Source of the DNA: an uncultured Coriobacteriia bacterium | Lineage (GTDB): Bacteria; Actinomycetota; Coriobacteriia; Coriobacteriales; QAMH01 | DNA length: 12,546 nt | Direction of reading: 5' to 3' | Assembly: GCA_949283445.1 (NCBI GenBank) | Contig: CASDTD010000226.1 | Span: forward strand, 1-12,546 | Made by a program: the position numbers and the translations under genes | The notes under the pieces: model-generated | Seen by the model: the letters and a program-made list of their open reading frames with translations, nothing else | What the model was told of the DNA's origin: nothing | Database searches by the model: none | Shown here: positions 1 through 6,471 of the stretch, in pieces | Position numbering within the stretch: the stretch's first letter is position 1 | How the letters are laid out: each line of letters starts with the position of its first letter

Positions 1-869
1 GCGCTGATGCCGAACAGGCGCGTCTTGAACGCACGCACCAGGTACGGGAAGATCAGACCGCACAGAATCGTGCCGACGCCGCAGCAGTTGATGACCAGCG
101 CCGCCTCGGAAGGGCCAGCCAGCTGACGGGCGTCGAGTACCGTGGAGGTAACGACCTGCACCGTGACCACGCAGGTCCAGCAGGCGAGCGCAAACAGCGC
201 ATAACCCCAGATGGCGTGCGGCACCGGCTCCTTGGGAGCGTTTTTGTCCAGCGCCGGCTCGTCGCTTTCCTTGGCCCGGACGATCCACTTGGCCTCGGGC
301 ATCAAGAACAGCGCGATGAAGAACGGGATAAGGCCGATGAGATAGGCCAAGAACGAATAGTTCCAGCCGATTTCGGTCAGGTAACCCGCGATGGTCGTGT
401 AGAGCAGGTTGAAGATGAACTGGATGGTGATGCCGAAACCCAGCAACCTCGAGCGCTTCTCGCCGTCGAAAAACGCGATAATCGTGGCGTTGCCGACGGG
501 GAACATGATGCCCAGACCAATGCCGACGATGACACGTGAGAAGATAACGAACAGGTAGTTCGTCGTCTCCGGCATCAAGAACGGAAACGCGCCACCCAAT
601 GACATCACAAGAATGCCGACGAGCGCTGCGGGCTTGAAGCCCACCTTGTGCAGGATGCCGCCCATGAAGATGCTGACCGGGACGGACAAGATGCCGGTAA
701 CGGAGTTCGCGAACATGATGGTCGTGACGTCCGTACCCACGAAATGCTGGCTGAATGCCGCGATGGACGGCGTGAGGATAGCAAACTCGCTCATGCAACA
801 GAACAGGGCGAGAATGCCGATGATGTTGGCGGTGGAGAGTTCATCGCCCGACATGATCTTCCTTCCCAT
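1..869 (-). CDS. MFS transporter, partial (C-terminus beyond the left edge)
   Basis: A major facilitator superfamily carrier, expected to move a small organic solute across the inner membrane. The first 289 codons are open with no stop; the rest lies left of the window. The protein begins MGRKIMSGDELS and then shows repeated hydrophobic helices. A degenerate MFS motif A (GGILHKVGFKPA) follows the second helix, the arginine-bearing helix SRVIVGIGLGIMFPVGN fits TM4, and a charged central loop (KWIVRAKESDEPALDKN) separates the two halves. AAGGAGGG (873-880) lies just before the ATG at 869 with only about 3-4 bases of spacing. An internal ATG at 854 (MSGDEL) has a purine-rich GGAAGG before it and is an alternative start. 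It lies 165 bases downstream of the ferredoxin on the same strand, so it probably belongs to the molybdoenzyme cassette. Substrate unknown; import of the enzyme's substrate or export of its product is inference. Confidence 0.85.
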   Translation of the reverse strand, partial: MGRKIMSGDELSTANIIGILALFCCMSEFAILTPSIAAFSQHFVGTDVTTIMFANSVTGILSVPVSIFMGGILHKVGFKPAALVGILVMSLGGAFPFLMPETTNYLFVIFSRVIVGIGLGIMFPVGNATIIAFFDGEKRSRLLGFGITIQFIFNLLYTTIAGYLTEIGWNYSFLAYLIGLIPFFIALFLMPEAKWIVRAKESDEPALDKNAPKEPVPHAIWGYALFALACWTCVVTVQVVTSTVLDARQLAGPSEAALVINCCGVGTILCGLIFPYLVRAFKTRLFGIS

Positions 870-980
870 AATCCCTCCTTACGATTATCTCCCAAGTTGC
901 GGGAGAGCGGGAAGTCGTGGTGCGGCAGCCGTTCGGAACATGCGAAAACACATCCCGAGAAATTGCCGCCGCATAGCAAT

Positions 981-1007
981 CCTCCCCGGCCGCTGTGGCC
1001 GGGGAGG
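981..1007 (-). other. Intercistronic hairpin between ferredoxin and MFS gene
   Basis: A perfect 11-bp inverted repeat (CCTCCCCGGCC, 981-991, and its complement, 997-1007) encloses a 5-base loop. It lies 27 bases downstream of the ferredoxin stop. No T-run follows it on either strand, so it does not look like a standard intrinsic terminator. A role in mRNA 3' end protection or in lowering expression of the downstream carrier is plausible. A second small hairpin (TCTCCC/GGGAGA, 888-906) lies just before the Shine-Dalgarno of the carrier. Confidence 0.6.
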
Positions 1008-1034
1008 ACCGTTCAAGCTAGAAGCTCGCTGCGT

Positions 1035-1388
1035 TTACTCGCAGGGAGCCCACATGACCTGCTTGGGCTTCTTGGCGAGCTCGGCGGCCATCTCCTCGAT
1101 GGTGCCGAACCTCATGCAGTCGCCCAGGCAGTTGTGCACGCAGACCGGCTCGCGGTTGCGCTCCAGGCGGCTGGCGCACAGGTCGCACAGGTCGGTCGGG
1201 ACGGGCACGTTGTTGAAGTTGAAGGAATGGCCCTGGTCATCCTCTTCGCTCTTCTGCCAGGGGCCGTCCACGTAGAGCTTGATGCCCCACTTGCCGACGC
1301 CGAAGTCGTGCTCCTCCTTGCAGCCGACTTCGCAGGAGTGGCAGCCCGTGCAGTACTCGTAATCGATGAGAAGTGCGTACTTAGGCAT
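1035..1388 (-). CDS. Two-cluster 4Fe-4S ferredoxin subunit, partner of the molybdoenzyme
   Basis: A 117-residue iron-sulfur electron carrier. Cluster 1 ligands are C13, C16, C19 and C23 (CTGCHSCEVGC). A second set is C68, C71, C83, C87 and C91, one cysteine more than a cluster needs. This matches the first half of DmsB/PhsB-type subunits, which normally carry four clusters in about 200 residues, so it is a reduced version rather than a broken one: it has a good start and stop and no flanking remnant. No signal peptide or membrane helix is visible, so it should act in the cytosol, delivering electrons to the adjacent molybdoenzyme. The ATG lies 3 bases after the enzyme's TAG, and its Shine-Dalgarno AAGGAGGA overlaps the end of that gene, so the two are translationally coupled. 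The physiological reductant is not visible here. Confidence 0.92.
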   Translation of the reverse strand: MPKYALLIDYEYCTGCHSCEVGCKEEHDFGVGKWGIKLYVDGPWQKSEEDDQGHSFNFNNVPVPTDLCDLCASRLERNREPVCVHNCLGDCMRFGTIEEMAAELAKKPKQVMWAPCE

Positions 1389-1391
1389 TTT

Positions 1392-3923
1392 CTAGTCCTC
1401 CTTAACGGCGATGGCGTCCGTGTGAGCCTCGTTGAGACCGAAACGCTCGTAGAACGCGTTGATGTCGAGGTCGAGGTTCTCGTCGATGGGCTCGACGTTG
1501 CAGCAGTTGCATTTGTACGGAGCGCCCAGGCCGAGGTTGTTGTTGTGATGCTCGGGCACGAGGTCGTTGCAGTTGGACTGGAACACGCCGAACAGGTTGG
1601 GCTCGGAGCCGTCCTGCTCGGGGAACCACCAGCCATGCTGGGCCTCGACGTGACCGGTGCGGACCTTCTCTGTGACCTTGGCCTTGTACTTGGCCTGGCC
1701 GTACTGGTTCCAGATGCGGACCCACTGACCGTCGGTGATGCCAAGCTTCGTGGCATCGGCAGGGTTGATCTCCAGCAGCGGGTTCGGATCGATCTCGCGC
1801 AGGATGGCAACCTCACGATGCTCGGAGTGGAAGGAGGTGAAGCGACGTGCACCCGTGGAGAGGATGAACGGGTACTTCTCCATGATCTCCTCGTGCGGAA
1901 GGTCGCGGGAAGCCCACTTCTCCTTGTTGCCCGGCTTGATGAACGGGCTCTCCGGAATCTCCTTCATGGCCTCGATGGCATGCGGATCGGGGATACGCGG
2001 CGCCTGATCGGGCTCGTAGTAGTAGGGCAGCGGATCCATGCCGTTCTGGTTGTACATGGACGACCACAGCTCGACACGGCCCGTCGGGGTCAGGAAGCCC
2101 GGCTGTCCGTCAGGACGCAGCTTGCCGATCTCGTACTTGCGGTAGTAGACCTTCCTCTTGAACTTGACCAGGCTCTGGACCTCGTCGAACTTATGACGGC
2201 CCTCGAGGCGGTTCTTGTTGAGGTAGTCGTGATAGTCGGGGTACTTGTTGTGCGCGAAGCAGGCCTTCGGGTCATCCGGGAACATGTTGGCCATGCGCTC
2301 GGCCAGCAGGCAGTAGATCTCGAGGTCGGCCTTGGCCTCGCCGACGGTGATGGCCTTGTTGCCGCAGCCCGTGGTGATGGAAGCTCCGCCGTAGTGCGTG
2401 CGGTTGACGCCGTCATGCTCGGCCACGGTGCTGATGGGCAGGAAGACGTCGCAGCAACACTGGATGGTCGGGGTGATCATGATATCGGTGCCGAACGCGA
2501 AGCCCTCTTCGGAGCCGTAGGAACGCACCAGCGCGTCATGCCAACGCGAAGGCTCGGCGGAGTTGGTCGGCGCGAGCAGGTTGGTGTTGGCGATCCAGCC
2601 CATGCGGATGGGGTACGGCTCGTCGGTCTCGAGAGCGTCCAGCGCGCAGTCTGCCTGGCAGCCCGTAATCTGGTTGCAGTACAGCGGGTACTGGTCCATG
2701 CCGATGCACTCGTTGCGCTCTTCCTCGGTCATCTGGTACCAGCCCTCGGTGATGAACGCACGCGTGTCGGTGTCGTTGGCACCGCCGCCGCTCTTCATCT
2801 CGTCGGTCATGTCCTCGGGCTGAGACAGGTCGGCGATGATGTTGCCGCCCGGCACGTCCAGGTTGCCGGTGATGGCGACCATGGCGAGCATGCAATGGCC
2901 GGCCTGCATGCCGTTGGTGTTCTGGTCGAACGCCAGACCCCAAGCGATGGAGGCAGGCTTGGCGGTTGCGTACTCGCGAGCCAGCGTGTAGATGTCCTCG
3001 ACGGGCACCTCGCAGATTTCAGCGGCCTTCTCGGGCGCCATGGCGCTGACGCGCTCCTTGAACTCGTCGAAGCCGTAGCACCACTTGTCGACGAAGTCGT
3101 GATCGTAAAGGTCCTCGTTGATGATGATGTTGCAGAAGGCCATGGCCAGCGCGGCATCCGTGCCGTTGCGCGGGCGCAGCTGCAGCTCGGAGCGGCTGGA
3201 CAGCCAGTTGATGCGCGGGTCGATGGAGAACAGACGCGCGCCACGCTTCATCAAGTCGATGACGGAATGGCCGAAAAAGCCGTCCGGGTTGGACTCGAGC
3301 GGCGCCTTGCCCCACATGACGATGATTTCCGGCACCTTGAACTGCGGGTCGTCATAGCCACCCTCGAGGCCGCCGGCATAGTCGATTTCCGGATACAGAG
3401 CGCCCAGAATCATCTGGGAGGCCATGTTACGCGGCTGATAGCAGGCGTAGCCGGACTGGGTGTAGGCCAGGTTCGGGGTGCGGAAGATGGAGAGCTGGAA
3501 GTCCTGGGACAGCATGCCGTCACGGCCAGTGCCGACGTGGATCATCATGGTCTTGCGGCCATACTTTTCAGTCAGACGCTTCCAGTTGTCCATGATGAGG
3601 TCGAGAGCCTCGTCCCACGTGCAGCGCTCCCAAGCGTCGGCCTGACCGAGCTTGTCATGGTCGCGCTTCATGGGGTAGACGACACGGGAAGGATTGTAGA
3701 CGTAGTCCTTCAGCGCGATGCACCTCGGGCACAGACGCCCGCCAGTCGTCGGATCGTTCTCGTCGCCTTCGACATGATCAAGCTTGCCGTCCTTGTCGAC
3801 GTAGATCTTGATGCCGCATCCCACCGGGTGGCATCCCGGAGGAGACCAGACGGAAGAACGGACAACCGTGAACTCACCCTCCTGGTACTTCCAAGGCTTA
3901 CCGAGGTCGTTCTCAAACTCCAT
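1392..3923 (-). CDS. Molybdopterin-dependent oxidoreductase, cytosolic catalytic subunit (catechol dehydroxylase / acetylene hydratase-like)
   Basis: An 843-residue member of the DMSO reductase family, using bis-MGD molybdenum and one Fe-S cluster. N-terminal cysteines are C31, C36, C65 and C68 (GCHPVGCG then LCPRC). WERCTWDEA (98-106) and an IDPR followed by GTDAALA match the pterin-binding core, and GYACYQPRN places C161 where family members carry the Mo ligand. LPISTVAEHDGVNR and the C-terminal FHSEHRE, LLEINPADA and GWWFPEQDG match the MopB C-terminal domain. There is no twin-arginine signal, so it is cytosolic. GGAG 9 bases upstream supports the ATG at 3923. It is coupled to the ferredoxin and flanked by MFS carriers, the soluble arrangement known for Gordonibacter catechol dehydroxylases. 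Reductive dehydroxylation or transhydroxylation of an aromatic is inference; the family call is firm, the substrate unknown. Confidence 0.95.
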   Translation of the reverse strand: MEFENDLGKPWKYQEGEFTVVRSSVWSPPGCHPVGCGIKIYVDKDGKLDHVEGDENDPTTGGRLCPRCIALKDYVYNPSRVVYPMKRDHDKLGQADAWERCTWDEALDLIMDNWKRLTEKYGRKTMMIHVGTGRDGMLSQDFQLSIFRTPNLAYTQSGYACYQPRNMASQMILGALYPEIDYAGGLEGGYDDPQFKVPEIIVMWGKAPLESNPDGFFGHSVIDLMKRGARLFSIDPRINWLSSRSELQLRPRNGTDAALAMAFCNIIINEDLYDHDFVDKWCYGFDEFKERVSAMAPEKAAEICEVPVEDIYTLAREYATAKPASIAWGLAFDQNTNGMQAGHCMLAMVAITGNLDVPGGNIIADLSQPEDMTDEMKSGGGANDTDTRAFITEGWYQMTEEERNECIGMDQYPLYCNQITGCQADCALDALETDEPYPIRMGWIANTNLLAPTNSAEPSRWHDALVRSYGSEEGFAFGTDIMITPTIQCCCDVFLPISTVAEHDGVNRTHYGGASITTGCGNKAITVGEAKADLEIYCLLAERMANMFPDDPKACFAHNKYPDYHDYLNKNRLEGRHKFDEVQSLVKFKRKVYYRKYEIGKLRPDGQPGFLTPTGRVELWSSMYNQNGMDPLPYYYEPDQAPRIPDPHAIEAMKEIPESPFIKPGNKEKWASRDLPHEEIMEKYPFILSTGARRFTSFHSEHREVAILREIDPNPLLEINPADATKLGITDGQWVRIWNQYGQAKYKAKVTEKVRTGHVEAQHGWWFPEQDGSEPNLFGVFQSNCNDLVPEHHNNNLGLGAPYKCNCCNVEPIDENLDLDINAFYERFGLNEAHTDAIAVKED

Positions 3924-3965
3924 AACGGTACTCCAAACTAGTAGACTAACTTTTCCTCAACTCAA

Positions 3966-4011
3966 CGGGCGGGACGCTCGTCACGTCCGAAGGGAACTCA
4001 CACCCCGCCCG
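3966..4011 (-). other. Intercistronic stem-loop downstream of MFS gene
   Basis: CGGGCGGG (3966-3973) and CCCGCCCG (4004-4011) form a perfect 8-bp stem around a 30-base loop, inside which GGACG/CGTCC (3972-3976, 3984-3988) offers a competing small stem. A 10-base direct repeat CGGGACGCTC occurs at 3970-3979 and 4029-4038. The 136-base gap separates the carrier stop (4060) from the molybdoenzyme start (3923). No T-run follows on the minus strand, so it may be a processing or partial-termination structure rather than a full terminator. I see no convincing promoter in this gap. Confidence 0.4.
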
Positions 4012-4059
4012 AGAAGTTCGAACAGTGACGGGACGCTCTCGTGCGCCCCTGTAGGCTCC

Positions 4060-5313
4060 TTAGGCCTGCTGCGCGGCCCTCTTGGCGTCGCGGCGCTTGA
4101 TGACGATGAGCAGCGCGAGCGAACCGAGGAACAGCACGGCGCCGGTTGCGGCGAGCATGCCCGTGGCAGCGCCCCAAGCGGAGGCGACCAGCGCACCGAC
4201 GACGCCGAACAGGATGCCGCCGACGCACTGACCCAGCGACATGAGCGTGGAAGCCACGGATGCCAGCTGCGGACGCGGGGCGATTTCGGCGACCATCGTG
4301 AAGAAGATGGCCGGCACGACGCCGTTGGCCAGGCCGAAGACGATCAGCCAGACGGTGAGCATGCCCGGGGTGATGATGTAGGCGAAGATGAACGCGATGC
4401 CCTGGATGGCGGCGAAAATCACGAGGATGGTCAGACGGCCCGTGTTGGACACGACCTTGTTCATCACGAAGCCGATGACGATGCCGGCGATGATGACGGA
4501 GATGTTCAGGATGTTCATCTGCGCGTTAGCAGCGCCCTGGTCCATGCCCATGGTCTGCACCATGTACAGCGTCTCGAAGTTCATGACGCACGCGGTGCCC
4601 AGGGAGAACGCGGCAAACGCGATGAAACCGATCCAGCAAGACAGGCTCTTGAAGCCCTCGGAAACCTTCGGCTTCTCAGCGTTGGGGTCCTCTTCGGCCT
4701 CGAGATAGGAGACCTGCGGCTTGCGCACGGCGATGGCGAACGCGACGGTCACGATGACGAGCAGCACGACGACGTACCAGAAGACGTTGTGGTAGCTGTT
4801 CGGGTCGCCGACGTTGAAGAAGAAGCCGGAGGTGCCCATGATGAACAGGGACCCGATGGGAACCCACACGGAGAAGATGCCGTTGGGAAGACCGCGCTTG
4901 GAGGGCGGGAACCACTCCGAGAACAGAACCGGGATGACCGTGCCGATGCAGGCATAGCCAACGCCCTCGATCAGGCGGCCGACGAGCAGGATGTCATAGC
5001 TCGTGGCGAAAGCGCTGATGATGGCGCCGATGAGCGCGCAGGCCATGACCATGAGCGTGGACTTCTTGGTGCCGAACTTCAAGATGATGCTCGCGGCGAA
5101 GAACGAGAGCACGAAACCGACGTAGCCGTTGACGGACATGAGGAAGCTCATGTTCGTCGTGTCCATGCCCAGAGCAGGCAGCACCAGCGAAGACGTCGCT
5201 GGCAGCTTGTTGTTGTTCACCGAAATCAGAATGGAGCAGATGATCGCGACGATTGCCACGACCCAGGCCTTGCCGCTCTGATTGATTTCGGCTTTCTTTG
5301 CCTCTTCAGTCAT
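4060..5313 (-). CDS. MFS transporter, first gene of the molybdoenzyme cassette
   Basis: A complete 417-residue major facilitator superfamily carrier, about the usual length. About twelve hydrophobic segments are visible: roughly residues 16-34 for TM1, a degenerate motif A after TM2 (LKFGTKKST), and the family signature GRLIEGVGYACIGTVIP (TM4) followed by SEWFPPSKRG. A charged central loop lies near residues 200-225 (SYLEAEEDPNAEKPK) before the C-terminal six helices. It ends in a lysine/arginine-rich cytoplasmic tail. The start at 5313 is supported by AAGGAAGGA directly before the ATG. It is the first gene after the long control region and is followed on the same strand by the molybdoenzyme, 136 bases on. 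It differs clearly in sequence from the second carrier of the cassette, so the two probably carry different solutes (inference). Exact substrate unknown. Confidence 0.93.
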   Translation of the reverse strand: MTEEAKKAEINQSGKAWVVAIVAIICSILISVNNNKLPATSSLVLPALGMDTTNMSFLMSVNGYVGFVLSFFAASIILKFGTKKSTLMVMACALIGAIISAFATSYDILLVGRLIEGVGYACIGTVIPVLFSEWFPPSKRGLPNGIFSVWVPIGSLFIMGTSGFFFNVGDPNSYHNVFWYVVVLLVIVTVAFAIAVRKPQVSYLEAEEDPNAEKPKVSEGFKSLSCWIGFIAFAAFSLGTACVMNFETLYMVQTMGMDQGAANAQMNILNISVIIAGIVIGFVMNKVVSNTGRLTILVIFAAIQGIAFIFAYIITPGMLTVWLIVFGLANGVVPAIFFTMVAEIAPRPQLASVASTLMSLGQCVGGILFGVVGALVASAWGAATGMLAATGAVLFLGSLALLIVIKRRDAKRAAQQA

Positions 5314-5333
5314 ATCCTTCCTTCTTTCCTTTC

Positions 5334-5439
5334 AAGCGGCTCTCCACCGCTTTGGTTTGGAGGCTTATCACGAGGCGACCGTGAAAGCCTCTTCTTGTCG
5401 GGCGGTCGAGCCGGGGCTTTTGCCCCCGCGCTTTTGCGC
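5334..5439 (-). promoter_or_regulatory. Structured 5' leader of the cassette: series of short hairpins
   Basis: Between the probable promoter and the carrier start, the minus strand can form four hairpins: AAGCGG/CCGCTT (5334-5339, 5347-5352); GAGGC/GCCTC (5372-5376, 5387-5391); GGGGC/GCCCC with a four-base loop (5413-5426); and GCGC/GCGC with a four-base loop (5428-5439). The arm at 5385-5391 can instead pair over 7 bp with 5360-5366, giving two mutually exclusive folds. Leader-based regulation is possible, but no known riboswitch is recognised. Confidence 0.35.
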
Positions 5440-5505
5440 CCACGGAAAAGTCTAGGAAGGTATGCGGAGAATCGCTGTCACATCTTCGCGTCACAAAAAT
5501 GGGAC

Positions 5506-5572
5506 TGTCTCACCAATGAGACACAAGTTTGTTTGTGTTTCGCATCTTTATGCTTGTATAAATATAAAGATG
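5506..5572. promoter_or_regulatory. Cluster of three operator-like palindromes upstream of the cassette
   Basis: Three dyads lie end to end in AT-rich DNA: TGTCTCA-N4-TGAGACA (5506-5523), ACACAA-N6-TTGTGT (5521-5538) and CATCTTTAT-N12-ATAAAGATG (5543-5572), all with perfect arms. A fourth, TTCGAG-N2-CTCGAA (5663-5676), runs into a repeat of AATGAGACA (5675-5683) that also occurs in the first dyad (5515-5523). The AT-rich composition contrasts with the flanking genes. These are plausible binding sites for a dimeric regulator controlling the transporter-molybdoenzyme operon; no regulator gene is in the window. Confidence 0.5.
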
Positions 5573-5584
5573 ACTGTTTTTGAA
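5555..5584 (-). promoter_or_regulatory. Candidate promoter of the MFS-molybdoenzyme operon
   Basis: On the minus strand, TTCAAA (5584-5579) and TATACA (5560-5555) are separated by 18 bases, each matching 4 of 6 consensus positions. Transcription would start near 5548, giving a leader of about 235 bases. The -10 falls inside the 30-base dyad at 5543-5572, as expected for a repressed or activated promoter. The match is modest and there could be another promoter. Confidence 0.3.
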
Positions 5585-5815
5585 GGTTTTTTGCAAGAAA
5601 CCGGCAAATTAAAGCCGTCTGCAGGCCATGACAAGCCGTTCACATTAAATGAATGGGCGAATTTCGAGCTCTCGAATGAGACAGCACCATGTGCAGTTGA
5701 ACGCTGCAAGGCGCGTGCCGACAGCCGAACACGACGCCTTGCCGCCGAAGGGCCCAAATGAATTGCGCTTGTTTGCAACCAGGTGAATTCCCGACACGTT
5801 TGCGCCCCGTCAGCA

Positions 5816-5926
5816 GCAAACGGGTGACCCGACGACAAAACCGGGCCGAATTATGGCCTGAAACGTCGTCGAACCACCCGTTTGCAAAAATGCGTCGAGA
5901 AATGTGTCGTTCGGTCACCCGTCTGC
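5816..5926. repeat. Three-copy GCARACGGGTG repeat forming a nested hairpin
   Basis: The motif GCAAACGGGTGACC occurs on the plus strand at 5816-5829; GCAAACGGGTG on the minus strand at 5885-5875; and GCAGACGGGTGACC on the minus strand at 5926-5913. The first two pair as an 11-bp stem enclosing CGACGAC/GTCGTCG (5830-5836, 5865-5871) and GGCC/GGCC (5844-5847, 5855-5858), making a nested hairpin of 70 bases. A weaker copy (GCAAACGTG) lies at 5803-5795. The element sits between the acetyltransferase stop and the cassette promoter. No T-run follows, so simple termination is not obvious. Confidence 0.6.
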
Positions 5927-5964
5927 GGACGTGACTGCACGCAGAAGGAGCCGGAAAAGCTGCG

Positions 5965-6471
5965 TTAGAGCTGATACTCCAGGATATAGTCGTTCATCTG
6001 AATGCCCTCGCCCACCTCCGTGTCAACGCTTTCGACCACGGCAAGCCCCATGTGGTCGTACACGGCAAGGCTGCAGGTGTTGTCCCGCGCGCAGGTAAGC
6101 CGGATGCGGTCATACCCCAGGTCTTGGGCACGTTGCTTCACGAACTCGAAGCCCTGACGCCCGAAGCCATGGCCACGCTGCTCTTTCAGCAGGTACAGCT
6201 TGCTCAAGAACAGGTAGCCTTCGCGTGGCTGGATGCCGACGAAACCCACATGGACGCCATCTGCGTTCATGAAGTAGTACTCGTAGCCTTCATCGGCGAT
6301 GGCCCTGATGAGCGTTTCAGTGCCCAGCAGGTACCGGCACAGATAGTCGACCTTCTCTTCGGGGTGAAACGCGGAAAAGTACTCGCGGAAGATGCCATCG
6401 GCGAAATTCGCGAGCTCCGCGATATGCTCTGGTTCTTTGACGGGGACAAATTCCAACTCAGACTCCGACAT
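5965..6471 (-). CDS. GNAT-family N-acetyltransferase
   Basis: A 168-residue acetyltransferase of the Gcn5-related fold, transferring acetyl from acetyl-CoA to an amine on a small molecule or protein. The acetyl-CoA pyrophosphate loop is seen as QRGHGFG (98-104) after strand beta-4 (LFLSKLYLL, 87-95). N131 and the tyrosine in SLAVYDHMGL (Y138) fit the conserved C-terminal elements, where the tyrosine usually acts as general acid. There is no signal peptide or membrane helix, so it is cytosolic. The ATG at 6471 overlaps the last 14 bases of the MATE gene, and AGGAAG lies about 10 bases upstream, so it should be translated from the MATE mRNA. Pairing an exporter with an acetyltransferase suggests detoxification of the same compound, but that is inference. 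Substrate unknown. Confidence 0.9.
   Translation of the reverse strand: MSESELEFVPVKEPEHIAELANFADGIFREYFSAFHPEEKVDYLCRYLLGTETLIRAIADEGYEYYFMNADGVHVGFVGIQPREGYLFLSKLYLLKEQRGHGFGRQGFEFVKQRAQDLGYDRIRLTCARDNTCSLAVYDHMGLAVVESVDTEVGEGIQMNDYILEYQL

Larger units (their letters stand above)
5314..5964. other. 651-base intergenic region between the GNAT gene and the cassette
   Basis: No convincing gene lies here. From right to left it holds the repeat/hairpin element (5795-5926), a TTCGAG/CTCGAA dyad (5663-5676), an AT-rich block with three palindromes and a candidate promoter (5506-5584), a direct repeat of GTCACA (5477-5482, 5490-5495), and the hairpin-rich leader (5334-5439). A 63-codon plus-strand frame from an ATG at 5571 to 5761 has codon use unlike the surrounding genes and is not called as a gene. 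Confidence 0.6.

Noticed and set aside
870..900. GATAAT upstream of the left MFS gene as a separate promoter
   Set aside because: No -35 box is found at 16-18 bases, and it sits on a small hairpin almost touching the Shine-Dalgarno.
648..3941. 1097-codon plus-strand open frame opposite the molybdoenzyme
   Set aside because: It is antisense to a gene with full family motifs. Its protein is low-complexity (V, L, A, D, H-rich) with no recognisable domain. Long antisense frames are expected in GC-rich coding DNA.
3808..5583. 591-codon plus-strand open frame opposite the MFS gene
   Set aside because: Its translation is mostly D, E, H, R and G runs without domains. It is the antisense shadow of a clear transporter.
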